A stretch of DNA of 11,923 bases from an uncultured Sphingomonadaceae bacterium (lineage in GTDB: Bacteria > Pseudomonadota > Alphaproteobacteria > Sphingomonadales > Sphingomonadaceae): contig CAMLGC010000077.1 in assembly GCA_946479505.1 (NCBI GenBank), positions 1 to 11,923 of the forward strand. The letters run 5' to 3'. Both the position numbers and the translations under genes were made by a program. Shown here piece after piece: positions 1 through 6,165 of the stretch. Each line of letters starts with the position of its first letter. The first letter of the stretch is position 1. The notes beneath the pieces are model-generated. The model made no database searches. It was not told the DNA's origin and saw only the letters and a list, made by a program, of their open reading frames with translations.

Positions 1-1144
1 TCACCGTCTCGTCCGATCCGAAGCCGTTGAACGCGGTGCGCATCGCCGAGCCGTACGCGCCGAGCATGCCGATCTCGATATAATCGCCGGCGCGGACGTC
101 GGCCGGCAGCTCGAACGGGCCGGTCATGTGGTCGAGATCGTCGCAAGTCGGGCCATAGAAGCTGAACGGCATGTCGCGGACATGGCTTTCGGGCTCGCGC
201 AGCAGACGGACGGGGAAGCGCCAGCCGATATGCGCGGCGTCGAACAGCGCGCCATAGGCGCCGTCGTTGATGTAGAGCTCGTCGCCGCGGCGCTTCTCGA
301 CGCGCACGATCAGCGAGCTGTATTCGGCGCACAGCGCACGGCCGGGCTCGGCCCAGAGCTCGGCCGAATACGAAATCGGCAGGCTCTCGAACGCGCGGTG
401 GATCGTCTCGAAATAGCGCTCGAGCTCGGGCGGCTCCATGCCGGGATAGACTGACGGGAACCCGCCCCCGACGTCGATCACGTCAACGGTGACGGCCGCC
501 TCCACGATCGCGGCGCGGACCAGCTCCATCGCATTGGCGTAGGCGTCCGGGCTCATCGCCTGGCTGCCGACATGGAAGCAGATGCCGAGCGCGTCCGCCG
601 CCTGGCGCGCGGCGAAGAGCAGCGCCTTGGTCTCGCCCGGCATCGCGCCGAATTTCGAGGCAAGGCTTAGCTTCGACAGGTCCGACGAGACCCGCAGCCG
701 CACGCACAACGTGAGATCGACTGCGTCGTTTGTCGCGCGCATGATCTTCTCCAGCTCCTCGATCGTGTCGAGGCTGAAGGTACGCACGCCGTGCGTATGG
801 TACGCCTCGCGGATCGCCTCCTCGGCCTTGACCGGGTGCATGAAGCACAGGGTCGCCTCCGGCAGCGTGCGCGCGACAAGCCGCACCTCGGCGATCGAGG
901 CGACGTCGTAATGCGTGATGCCGCTGTCCCACAGGATGCGCAGCAGATCGGGCGACGGGTTCGCCTTCACTGCATACATCGACCGGCCCGGAAAGTTCTC
1001 GACGAAGAACCGGGCGGCGCGGCCTGCGGCATGCGGGCGAACCAGCGTGACCGGTTGAACCGGGCCGCTCTTGGCGATGTCGATGCCACGGGTGACATCG
1101 ACGGGGGCGATTGCTAGCCCCAGCGCGCGATGGTGTTCGGCCAA
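1..1144 (-). CDS. Fold-III PLP ornithine/lysine-type decarboxylase (3' end cut by window edge)
   Basis: A PLP-dependent basic amino acid decarboxylase of the eukaryotic-ODC/DAP-decarboxylase fold (alanine racemase-like barrel), expected to make putrescine from ornithine (or cadaverine from lysine) in the cytosol for polyamine synthesis. Visible motifs: Y-A-V-K-A-N-P with the Schiff-base lysine at K60, C-F-H-V-G-S-Q (H191), a V-G-G-G-F-P loop near 225, A-E-P-G-R (265-269) that binds the PLP phosphate, and G-P-T-C-D-D-L-D-H-M with the catalytic cysteine C334. The visible 381 codons end in R-T-A-F-N-G-F-G-S-D-E-T-V, which normally lies near the C terminus, so only a short tail should be missing. 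The only sensible start is TTG at 1144-1142, eight bases after GGAGGT; no ATG or GTG lies in frame before the conserved core. The choice between ornithine, lysine or both cannot be made from these motifs. Confidence 0.93.
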   Translation of the reverse strand, partial: MAEHHRALGLAIAPVDVTRGIDIAKSGPVQPVTLVRPHAAGRAARFFVENFPGRSMYAVKANPSPDLLRILWDSGITHYDVASIAEVRLVARTLPEATLCFMHPVKAEEAIREAYHTHGVRTFSLDTIEELEKIMRATNDAVDLTLCVRLRVSSDLSKLSLASKFGAMPGETKALLFAARQAADALGICFHVGSQAMSPDAYANAMELVRAAIVEAAVTVDVIDVGGGFPSVYPGMEPPELERYFETIHRAFESLPISYSAELWAEPGRALCAEYSSLIVRVEKRRGDELYINDGAYGALFDAAHIGWRFPVRLLREPESHVRDMPFSFYGPTCDDLDHMTGPFELPADVRAGDYIEIGMLGAYGSAMRTAFNGFGSDETV

Positions 1145-1149
1145 TTCAA

Positions 1150-1202
1150 GGGACCTCCAATGGGTAGTTCGACACAAGAGCTGCCTTGCGGTTGGAAGTC
1201 CC
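1150..1202 (-). promoter_or_regulatory. Leader hairpin masking the decarboxylase ribosome binding site
   Basis: On the minus strand GGGACTTCCAA (1202-1192) can pair with TTGGAGGTCCC (1160-1150). This gives 11 continuous base pairs with a single U-G wobble and a 31-base loop that itself holds a short CAAG/CTTG stem. The 3' arm contains the GGAGGT Shine-Dalgarno sequence of the decarboxylase, and the TTG start follows six bases after the stem. Pairing would hide the ribosome binding site, so a translational switch is plausible. What it would sense is not visible. Confidence 0.55.
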
Positions 1203-1220
1203 ATGGGGCAGCGGATGCGC

Positions 1221-1249
1221 GACATAGGAGCAGCAGACCGCCATGTAAA
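1221..1249 (-). promoter_or_regulatory. Predicted sigma-70 promoter of the decarboxylase
   Basis: Read on the minus strand: TTTACA (1249-1244), a 17-base spacer, then TATGTC (1226-1221). The -35 box is close to consensus and the -10 box is weak. A start near 1214 would give a leader of about 70 bases that begins about 12 bases before the hairpin at 1202-1150, so the whole stem would be transcribed. Inferred from pattern only. Confidence 0.4.
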
Positions 1250-1276
1250 GCATTGCGGATCGACGAGAGGTGAAAC

Positions 1277-2266
1277 GTGACGATCGTAAGACAGCCCACC
1301 CGTGCCGGCGTGCGCGATGCAGCGGCGAAAATCGCGCAAATCCTGCCTCCTTCGCCGCTGTTCGTCCGTGAGCTTGGCGGTGTGCCGGTGGCGTTCAAGG
1401 CCGAGTGCCTCCAGCCGATCGGCGCCTTCAAGCTGCGCGGCGCATGGCATCGACTCACCGCGCTCGACCCCAACGTGCGCGCGAACGGCGTGGTTGCATT
1501 TTCTTCCGGAAACCACGCGCAGGGCATTGCCTGGGCGGCGAAGCGGCTGGGAATCGCGGCGACGATCGTGATGCCATCCGACGCGCCCCGGTCGAAGCGC
1601 GATTCGACGCTCGCGCTCGGCGCCGAGGTGGTGAACTACGACCGCGCGACCGAGAGTCGCGAGACGATCGCGGGCCGACTCGCCGAAGCGCGCGGCGCGA
1701 CGCTGGTGCCGAGCTTCGACGATCCGTGGGTGATCGAAGGGCAGGGGAGCACCGGGGTCGAGGCGGCGCAGCAGATGGAGGAGGCGGGGCTCGGCGCGCC
1801 CGCGCGCGCGGTCGTGCCGTGCGGCGGCGGCGGCCTCGCGGCCGGGATCGCGCTTGCTTTGCCGGACGCGACGATGACGCTGGTCGAGCCCGAGGGCTGG
1901 GACGACATGCGCCGCAGCCTGGAGGCGGGCTGGATCGAGCCCGTCGGCGCGAACCCGCCGCCCACCGCGTGCGACGCGCTCCAGACGCGCGAGGTGTCAC
2001 CGCTCACCTTCGAGGTGCTCGCGAATCGCGACGCGCATGGGGTGGCGGTGAGCGAGGAGGAGGTCCGCATCGCGCAACGCTGGGCGGCGGAGAAACTCCG
2101 GCTGGTGGTCGAGCCGGGCGGCGCGGTCGCGCTCGCGGCTTTGCTCGCGCGCAAGCTCGAACCCGCCGAGCGCACGCTGGTCGTGCTCTCGGGCGGCAAC
2201 GTCGATCTAGACCGCTACGCCCGCGCCCTCGCCGACGAAGCCCCCGTCGAGCGCGAACCCGCATGA
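1277..2266 (+). CDS. Threonine/serine dehydratase-like PLP enzyme (fold type II)
   Basis: A cytosolic PLP enzyme of the tryptophan synthase beta / threonine dehydratase superfamily, probably a threonine or serine ammonia-lyase that releases a 2-keto acid and ammonia. Motifs: G-A-F-K-L-R-G-A with the PLP lysine K52, S-S-G-N-H-A-Q-G (76-83), the glycine-rich phosphate loop C-G-G-G-G-L (182-187), V-E-P-G-G-A-V (278-284) and S-G-G-N (305-308). At 329 residues it ends after the catalytic domain with no ACT regulatory domain, which fits the short catabolic form rather than biosynthetic IlvA. The start is GTG at 1277, with AGAGG six bases upstream. It overlaps the next gene by ATGA. Serine racemase or hydroxyaspartate dehydratase remain possible because they share all these motifs. 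Confidence 0.87.
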   Translation: MTIVRQPTRAGVRDAAAKIAQILPPSPLFVRELGGVPVAFKAECLQPIGAFKLRGAWHRLTALDPNVRANGVVAFSSGNHAQGIAWAAKRLGIAATIVMPSDAPRSKRDSTLALGAEVVNYDRATESRETIAGRLAEARGATLVPSFDDPWVIEGQGSTGVEAAQQMEEAGLGAPARAVVPCGGGGLAAGIALALPDATMTLVEPEGWDDMRRSLEAGWIEPVGANPPPTACDALQTREVSPLTFEVLANRDAHGVAVSEEEVRIAQRWAAEKLRLVVEPGGAVALAALLARKLEPAERTLVVLSGGNVDLDRYARALADEAPVEREPA

Positions 2267-2427
2267 CCGGTATCGAAGCCGCCGCCCCCGCGATCGCGAT
2301 GATTGCGGCGTTTGCGCTCGTCATCGGCGGCGTTGTCCTGATCCGCAGGCGCAACGCTCAGAAAGGCGTGCTGATGCTCGTGATGGCGCTGGTGCTGGTG
2401 GGCAACGTCGTCATCTGGACGATGTGA
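2263..2427 (+). CDS. Small two-helix membrane protein, unknown function
   Basis: A 54-residue protein starting M-T-G-I-E-A-A-A. Its ATG overlaps the stop of the dehydratase gene (ATGA at 2263-2266), so the two are likely translated together. Two hydrophobic stretches, about residues 8-27 and 37-53, flank a basic turn R-R-R-N-A-Q-K, giving a helical hairpin; the positive-inside rule puts the turn in the cytoplasm with both ends outside. No catalytic motif is visible. I do not recognise the family. That it is real is supported by the coupled start, its membrane pattern and a stop that falls just before the hairpin at 2478. Its link to the dehydratase may be only transcriptional. Confidence 0.72.
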   Translation: MTGIEAAAPAIAMIAAFALVIGGVVLIRRRNAQKGVLMLVMALVLVGNVVIWTM

Positions 2428-2477
2428 CGTTCCCGTCGGTCGTCGCGGGCGCGCCGCTGGCCGACGCGCCGCCGGGT

Positions 2478-2505
2478 GCGCGATTTGGCTCCGCTAAATC
2501 GACGC
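2478..2505. terminator. Hairpin between convergent genes, possible two-way terminator
   Basis: CGATTTGGC (2481-2489) and GCTAAATCG (2493-2501) pair over nine positions with one G-T wobble around a TCC loop. GCG/CGC can extend the stem across one bulged A. It sits eight bases past the stop of the leftward hydrolase and 50 bases past the rightward membrane gene. No T-run follows on either strand, so it may be an attenuated or Rho-assisted end rather than a classic intrinsic terminator. Confidence 0.5.
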
Positions 2506-2513
2506 GCGGCGCG

Positions 2514-3170
2514 TCATTTGATCGGCGAGTTGGGGTCCAACCGCATGTCGAGGTAATTGTCGACCGATCCCATCAGCTCGGGCGTTTCGTGCTCGAAGAA
2601 GTGGTTCGCCCGCGGGATCACGTCGTGGTGGATCGTGATGTGCTTTTGCGTGCGCAGCTTGTCGACGAGCTTTTGCACCGCGCTCGGCGTCACCACCTCG
2701 TCGGCCTCGCCCTGGATGATGATGCCCGACGAGGGGCAGGGGGCGAGGAAGGTGAAATCGTACATGTTCGCAGGCGGCGCCACCGAGATGAAGCCGCGAA
2801 TCTCCGGCCGCCGCATCAGGAGCTGCATCCCGATCCATGCGCCGAAGCTCACGCCCGCGATCCAGGTGGTCTGCGCCTCGGGGTGGAAGCTCTGCACCCA
2901 GTCGAGCGCCGATGCCGCATCGGATAGCTCGCCGATGCCGTTGTCGAACGTGCCCTGGCTCTTGCCGACGCCGCGAAAGTTGAAGCGCAACGTCGCGAAG
3001 CCGCGGCGCTGGAAGGTCTTGTAGAGCTCGATGACCATCCGGTTGTTCATCGTGCCCCCGCTCGCCGGATGCGGGTGGAGGATCATCGCCACGGGCGCGC
3101 GCGGCCGCGGCGCGGGGGCGAAACGGCCTTCGAGGCGGCCGTCGGGGCCGGGGAAGATGACTTCGGGCAT
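2514..3170 (-). CDS. Alpha/beta-fold hydrolase (COG2945-like)
   Basis: A cytosolic serine hydrolase of 218 residues resembling the small COG2945 alpha/beta hydrolases, whose substrates are largely unknown. The order of elements fits: an H-P-H-P oxyanion-loop motif (32-35), N-F-R-G-V-G-K-S-Q-G (64-73), the nucleophile elbow G-V-S-F-G with S108, an acid candidate D157 in G-E-A-D-E-V-V, and H190 in R-A-N-H-F-F. No signal peptide or membrane segment is present. The ATG at 3170 is chosen because M-P-E-V-I-F-P-G-P-D-G begins the family homology; the open frame extends further upstream but would run through the divergent promoter region. The ribosome binding site is weak. The next gene upstream is the divergent cysteine desulfurase. 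Confidence 0.88.
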   Translation of the reverse strand: MPEVIFPGPDGRLEGRFAPAPRPRAPVAMILHPHPASGGTMNNRMVIELYKTFQRRGFATLRFNFRGVGKSQGTFDNGIGELSDAASALDWVQSFHPEAQTTWIAGVSFGAWIGMQLLMRRPEIRGFISVAPPANMYDFTFLAPCPSSGIIIQGEADEVVTPSAVQKLVDKLRTQKHITIHHDVIPRANHFFEHETPELMGSVDNYLDMRLDPNSPIK

Positions 3171-3209
3171 GATACTCGCGGGCTTGGCGCGGTGGCGCGG
3201 GAAAACGTG

Positions 3210-3242
3210 GCCGCTATATAGGCGGCACGCCCTTTTTCGCAA
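3210..3242. promoter_or_regulatory. Divergent promoter region with symmetric TATATA core
   Basis: GCCGC and GCGGC (3210-3214 and 3222-3226) flank a TATATAG core. TATATA (3215-3220) is its own reverse complement, so it can act as a -10 box in both directions. Leftward, TTGCGA (3242-3237) with a 16-base spacer makes a fair -35, giving a leader of about 38 bases for the hydrolase. Rightward no good -35 is visible, but the position fits a start about 18 bases before the GTG of the desulfurase gene. Confidence 0.45.
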
Positions 3243-3244
3243 TC

Positions 3245-4336
3245 GTGCCGGACCGCGCCTTGCCCGACCGTCTCTATCTGGATCACGCCGCGACCACGCC
3301 GATGACCGAGGCCGCCCGGGCCGCGATGGCCGACGGCGTCGCGCGCTGGGCCAACGCGTCCTCACCGCACGCCGAAGGCCGCGCGGCGCGGGCGGCGCTG
3401 GAGGAGGCGAGGGCGCGGATCGCCAAGGCCTATGGCTGGGCGCACGATGTGATCCTGACAAGCGGCGCGAGCGAGGCGCTCAGCCTCGCGCTCGATCGTG
3501 CGTCGGCGGAGCGGCGGCTGGTGTCGGCGGTCGAGCACGATTCGGCGATCCGCGCGGCGGGCGAGGCGGCGATGGTGCCGGTCGACGCCGACGGCATCGT
3601 CCGGCGCGATGCGCTCGAGGCAGCGCTCGCCGGGGGTGCCCGCGCGATCGTCGCGATCCAGTGGGCGAACAGCGAAACCGGCGTGCGCCAGCCGATCGCC
3701 GAGCTGGCGGAGACGGTCCACGCGGGCGGCGCGCTGCTGCTCGTCGATGCCGCGCAGATGCCCGCCGCGATCGATCCCGCGCCCGCAGAACATGCCGATT
3801 TCGTCGTCGTCTCCGCCCACAAGCGCGGCGGCCCGCCGGGAGTCGGGGCGCTGCTGGTGCGCGATCTCGGCACCTTGTCGCCAACCGGCGGGCAGGAGCG
3901 CGGCTATCGCGCGGGGACCGAGAACCTGCCCGGCGCGCTCGGCTTCGCCGCCGCGATCGAGGAGCCGGAGGACGTCGCGCGCATGGCCGCGCTACGGGCG
4001 ACTCTCGACGATGCGATTGCGCGTTCGGGCGGCGAGGTCGTCGGCGCCGCCGCCGAACGCCACCCGGCGATCAGCGCCTACCGGATGCGCGGGGTGGCGG
4101 CGGCGGCGCAGCTCATCCGCTTCGATCTGGCGGGAATCGCGGTATCGGCGGGAAGCGCCTGCTCGTCGGGGAGCATGAAGCCGAGCCACGTCCTCGCGGC
4201 GATGGGATGGCAGGATCCGGCATTGCGCGAGGTGGTGCGCGTCAGCTTCGGCCGGAGCACGAGCGAGGCGGACGTCGCCCGCTTCATCGCCGTATGGCGC
4301 CAGATCGCGCGCGAAACGCGGGGCGTCGCGGCATGA
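3245..4336 (+). CDS. Cysteine desulfurase, NifS/IscS-like (first of a tandem pair)
   Basis: A PLP-dependent class-V aminotransferase-fold enzyme that takes sulfur from cysteine as an enzyme persulfide for Fe-S cluster or other sulfur transfer. Seen along the 363 residues: L-D-H-A-A-T-T-P (12-19), T-S-G-A-S-E-A (72-78), V-E-H with H98 over the cofactor, D168 and Q171 in V-D-A-A-Q, the PLP lysine K193 in S-A-H-K, G-Y-R-A-G-T-E-N (220-227), and the persulfide cysteine C306 in S-A-G-S-A-C-S-S-G-S followed by P-S-H-V-L. The usual V-N-N-E motif is altered to A-N-S-E (141-144). The start is GTG at 3245 with no clear Shine-Dalgarno; an in-frame TTG lies five codons in. Its stop overlaps the next start (ATGA), so it is the first gene of a three-gene operon. 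Confidence 0.9.
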   Translation: MPDRALPDRLYLDHAATTPMTEAARAAMADGVARWANASSPHAEGRAARAALEEARARIAKAYGWAHDVILTSGASEALSLALDRASAERRLVSAVEHDSAIRAAGEAAMVPVDADGIVRRDALEAALAGGARAIVAIQWANSETGVRQPIAELAETVHAGGALLLVDAAQMPAAIDPAPAEHADFVVVSAHKRGGPPGVGALLVRDLGTLSPTGGQERGYRAGTENLPGALGFAAAIEEPEDVARMAALRATLDDAIARSGGEVVGAAAERHPAISAYRMRGVAAAAQLIRFDLAGIAVSAGSACSSGSMKPSHVLAAMGWQDPALREVVRVSFGRSTSEADVARFIAVWRQIARETRGVAA

Positions 4337-5526
4337 CCTATCTCGACTATCAGGCGACCACCCCGCTCGCGCCCGAGGCGTTGCAGGCGATGCTCCCCTG
4401 GCTCGAATCGCAGCATGCCAACCCGCATTCGCCACACCGCGAGGGCCGCGCCGCCAAGGCCGCGGTCGAGCACGCCCGCGGCCGGATCGCACGCCTGCTT
4501 CCGCCGGCGGGCCGTGTCGCGTTCACCAGCGGCGCGACCGAGGCGCTCAACTGGGCGATCAAGGGCACGCGCGGCCCCATCGTCACGCTCGCGACCGAGC
4601 ATGCCGCGGTGCTCGACACGGTCGAGGCCGAGGCGCAAGCCGGGCGCGAGGTGACGGTGCTCCCGGTCGGCCGCGACGGCCTGGTCGATCTCGACGCGGC
4701 GCGGCAGGCGATCCGGCCCGGCACCGGCCTGGTCGCGGCAATGCTCGTCAACAACGAGATCGGCGTGATCCAGCCGATCGCCGAGCTCGCTGCGCTCGCG
4801 CGCGAAGCCGGCGGGCTGATGCTGTGCGATGCCGTGCAGGGCTATGGCCGTGTGCCGATCCCCGAAGGATGCGATCTCGTCGCGATATCCGCACACAAGA
4901 TCTACGGCCCCAAGGGAATCGGCGCGCTGTGGATCCGCGACGGCGTGGTGATCGAGCCTTTGCTCCAGGGCGGCGGACAGGAGGCGCCCGGCCGCTCGGG
5001 CACGCTCTCGCCGGCCTTGTGCGCCGGCTTCGGCGCGGCGGCAGCGCTCGCGGCCGAGCGGTGGAACGAGGATGCCGCGCACGTCGAGCGGTTGTGGAGG
5101 ACGGCGCTGGAGGTGCTCGACCTACGTTGTCATGCCGGACTTGTTCCGGCATCCACGGTCGAGCAGGAGCCGCAGCCTAAGGATTGGGACGACGGTGGAC
5201 CCCGGAACAAGTCCGGGGTGACGGAGAGGTGGCAACTGAACGGCGCCCCGACGCCCCGCTATCACGGCAACCTCAACATCCGCCGCGAAGGGCTAGACGT
5301 GAACCGCCTCCTTTCCGATCTGCGCGACATCGCCTTTTCCGCCGGCTCTGCGTGCGCCAGCGGCTCGGGTCGCCCCAGCCACGTCCTCCGCGCGATCGGC
5401 CTCGGCGATGCCGAGGCCCGATCGAGCATCCGCCTCGGCTTCGGCCGCACCACCACGGAGGAAGAATTGACCGACGCCCTCCGCCGGATCGACGCCGCCG
5501 CGGCCGCGCAGAGGCAGGCTGCATGA
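4333..5526 (+). CDS. Cysteine desulfurase, IscS-like (second of pair, carries in-frame repeat)
   Basis: A second, clearly different cysteine desulfurase of 397 residues. All key parts are present: L-D-Y-Q-A-T-T-P (4-11), T-S-G-A-T-E-A (65-71), H90, V-N-N-E-I-G-V-I-Q-P (139-148), D166 and Q169, PLP lysine K189 in S-A-H-K-I-Y-G-P-K-G, R-S-G-T-L-S-P (221-227), and the active cysteine C341 in S-A-G-S-A-C-A-S-G-S. It keeps the V-N-N-E motif that its neighbour lost. Residues of about 264-299 are foreign: they are encoded by a palindromic repeat lying between the helix ending L-E-V-L-D and W-Q-L-N-G, a spot expected to be a surface loop before the small-domain strand. The reading frame and all downstream motifs survive, so the enzyme is probably active. 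ATGA overlaps join it to both neighbours. Confidence 0.92.
   Translation: MTYLDYQATTPLAPEALQAMLPWLESQHANPHSPHREGRAAKAAVEHARGRIARLLPPAGRVAFTSGATEALNWAIKGTRGPIVTLATEHAAVLDTVEAEAQAGREVTVLPVGRDGLVDLDAARQAIRPGTGLVAAMLVNNEIGVIQPIAELAALAREAGGLMLCDAVQGYGRVPIPEGCDLVAISAHKIYGPKGIGALWIRDGVVIEPLLQGGGQEAPGRSGTLSPALCAGFGAAAALAAERWNEDAAHVERLWRTALEVLDLRCHAGLVPASTVEQEPQPKDWDDGGPRNKSGVTERWQLNGAPTPRYHGNLNIRREGLDVNRLLSDLRDIAFSAGSACASGSGRPSHVLRAIGLGDAEARSSIRLGFGRTTTEEELTDALRRIDAAAAAQRQAA
5128..5223. repeat. Palindromic repeat element inserted in frame in a coding region
   Basis: Two 33-base arms (5128-5160 and 5191-5223) are inverted copies with 27 of 33 positions matching, around a 30-base spacer. Each arm also folds on itself: ATGCCGG/CCGGCAT (5132-5138, 5146-5152) and ACCCCGG/CCGGGGT (5199-5205, 5213-5219), each with a 7-base loop. 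Four of the six arm differences lie in these small stems and are compensatory, which indicates that the structure is conserved. From memory, similar repeats are dispersed between genes in sphingomonads and other alphaproteobacteria. Here one is translated (C-H-A-G-L-V-P-A-S and so on) within a cysteine desulfurase. Confidence 0.85.
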
Positions 5527-5858
5527 TCCGCGTCACCTTCGTCAGCGCCGACGGCGCGCGTACCGAGGAAGCGCAGGGCTCCCCCGGCGATCGTCTGCTC
5601 GATCTCGCGCAGGCCTATGGCCAGCCGCTAGAGGGCACGTGCGAGGGCCAGATGGCGTGCTCGACCTGCCACGTGCTCGTCGCGCCCGAAGACGCCGGCA
5701 AGCTCCCCCCGCCGACCGAAGAGGAGGAGGATATCCTCGACCTCGCCGTCGGCGCGACGCGCGCGAGCCGCCTCGCCTGCCAGATCGAGCTGACCGAGGG
5801 CATGGAAAGCCTGACCGTCAAGATGCCCCCCGGCGCGCGCGACATGCGGTGGCGCTAG
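5523..5858 (+). CDS. Adrenodoxin-type 2Fe-2S ferredoxin
   Basis: A 111-residue soluble electron carrier. The cluster ligands are C40, C46, C49 and C86, in the spacing C-x5-C-x2-C-x36-C typical of adrenodoxin/ISC ferredoxins (T-C-E-G-Q-M-A-C-S-T-C-H and L-A-C-Q-I). An acidic stretch, T-E-E-E-E-D-I-L-D (65-73), matches the partner-docking helix of this family. The ATG at 5523 overlaps the stop of the second desulfurase (ATGA), so sulfur donor and electron donor are made from one message. In known ISC systems such a ferredoxin supplies electrons for cluster assembly, and that is the likely role here. No scaffold (IscU) or chaperone genes lie in the window, so the rest of the pathway must be elsewhere. 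Confidence 0.93.
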   Translation: MIRVTFVSADGARTEEAQGSPGDRLLDLAQAYGQPLEGTCEGQMACSTCHVLVAPEDAGKLPPPTEEEEDILDLAVGATRASRLACQIELTEGMESLTVKMPPGARDMRWR

Positions 5859-5862
5859 GCGC

Positions 5863-5891
5863 TTGATCCCGCCCCCGCCTTCGCCCATATG
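5863..5891 (+). promoter_or_regulatory. Predicted sigma-70 promoter of ffs
   Basis: TTGATC (5863-5868), a 17-base spacer and CATATG (5886-5891) lie seven bases before G5898, the first base of the terminal helix of the SRP RNA. The fit of box quality, spacing and start point is good, and it lies just after the ferredoxin stop, so ffs need not depend on the operon. Confidence 0.6.
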
Positions 5892-5897
5892 GCGCGC

Positions 5898-5988
5898 GGG
5901 AGTCGGGCGGACGGTGCCGTCGCCAACCCGGTCAGGTCCGGAAGGAAGCAGCCGCAACGATTTCGCCCCGGGTCGTTCCGGCTCCCAC
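5898..5988 (+). ncRNA. ffs: Signal recognition particle RNA (4.5S, bacterial small type)
   Basis: The RNA core of the signal recognition particle, which binds Ffh and FtsY to deliver nascent membrane proteins to the translocon. The diagnostic domain IV sequence CAGGTCCGGAAGGAAGCAG lies at 5933-5951, with the GGAA tetraloop flanked by UCC/GGA and the asymmetric loop that binds the Ffh M domain. The ends pair: GGGAGTCGG (5898-5906) with CCGGCTCCC (5978-5986), one G-U wobble included. The length of about 90 bases fits the small SRP RNA without an Alu domain. The exact 3' end is uncertain by a few bases. Confidence 0.95.
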
Positions 5989-6018
5989 CGCCCATCGCCA
6001 AGATGTAGCGGAAGCCAA

Positions 6019-6106
6019 ATCGCGAAAAGCGATAGGCGCGGTCAGCGGCGCTCAAGCGCCGTCTGACGACGCGGCTTCGCCGCGGCGCCCCGCCATCTTC
6101 TTTTCC
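6019..6106 (+). terminator. Cluster of three hairpins after ffs, possible terminator region
   Basis: Three adjacent stems follow ffs: ATCGC/GCGAT (6019-6033, loop GAAAA); GTCAGCGGCGC/GCGCCG-T-CTGAC (6041-6067, 11 pairs with one bulged T, loop TCAA); and CGCGGC/GCCGCG (6070-6084, loop TTC). A pyrimidine-rich tract with TCTTCTTTTCC lies at about 6096-6106. They could end the ffs transcript or process its 3' side. The tract is about a dozen bases from the last stem, which is not the classic layout. Confidence 0.35.
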
Positions 6107-6121
6107 CCCACTCCCAATTCG

Positions 6122-6158
6122 TGCTAAACTCCCCCAGCGCATTCCGCACGAGGGGGAG
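6122..6158 (+). promoter_or_regulatory. Extended -10 motif and stem that can mask the methyltransferase ribosome binding site
   Basis: TGCTAAACT (6122-6130) resembles an extended -10 box, with no clear -35. CTCCCCC (6129-6135) is perfectly complementary to GGGGGAG (6152-6158), which is the Shine-Dalgarno sequence of the GTG start at 6166. A transcript starting at this promoter (about 6137) would lack the left arm, while one reading through from upstream would hold it and could hide the ribosome binding site. This is a pattern-based inference. Confidence 0.35.
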
Positions 6159-6165
6159 CGCTCCA

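Noticed and set aside
1200..1207. CCCATGGG palindrome upstream of the decarboxylase
   Set aside because: Eight-base palindromes are expected by chance in DNA of this composition, and its left end is already used by the leader stem.
1114..1527. Leftward frame over the divergent promoter region
   Set aside because: It overlaps the dehydratase start antisense, and its end uses the TTG at 1149-1147 in a frame that stops at once. The decarboxylase homology lies in a different frame.
1405..2262. Open frame inside the dehydratase gene leading into the small membrane protein
   Set aside because: The upstream part is low-complexity Arg/Ala shadow sequence. Only the last 54 codons, from the coupled ATG at 2263, look like a protein.
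3171..3461. N-terminal extension of the hydrolase frame
   Set aside because: It would run through the divergent promoter and into the desulfurase gene, and shows no family homology; the ATG at 3170 fits.
3031..4332. Long 5' extension of the second desulfurase frame across the first desulfurase
   Set aside because: The extension is Arg/Gly-rich antiphase translation of the first gene. The real start is the ATG at 4333, where homology begins.
5128..5223. CRISPR array or transposon end
   Set aside because: There is only one inverted pair with an inner hairpin in each arm, with no regular direct repeats, no spacers and no transposase nearby.
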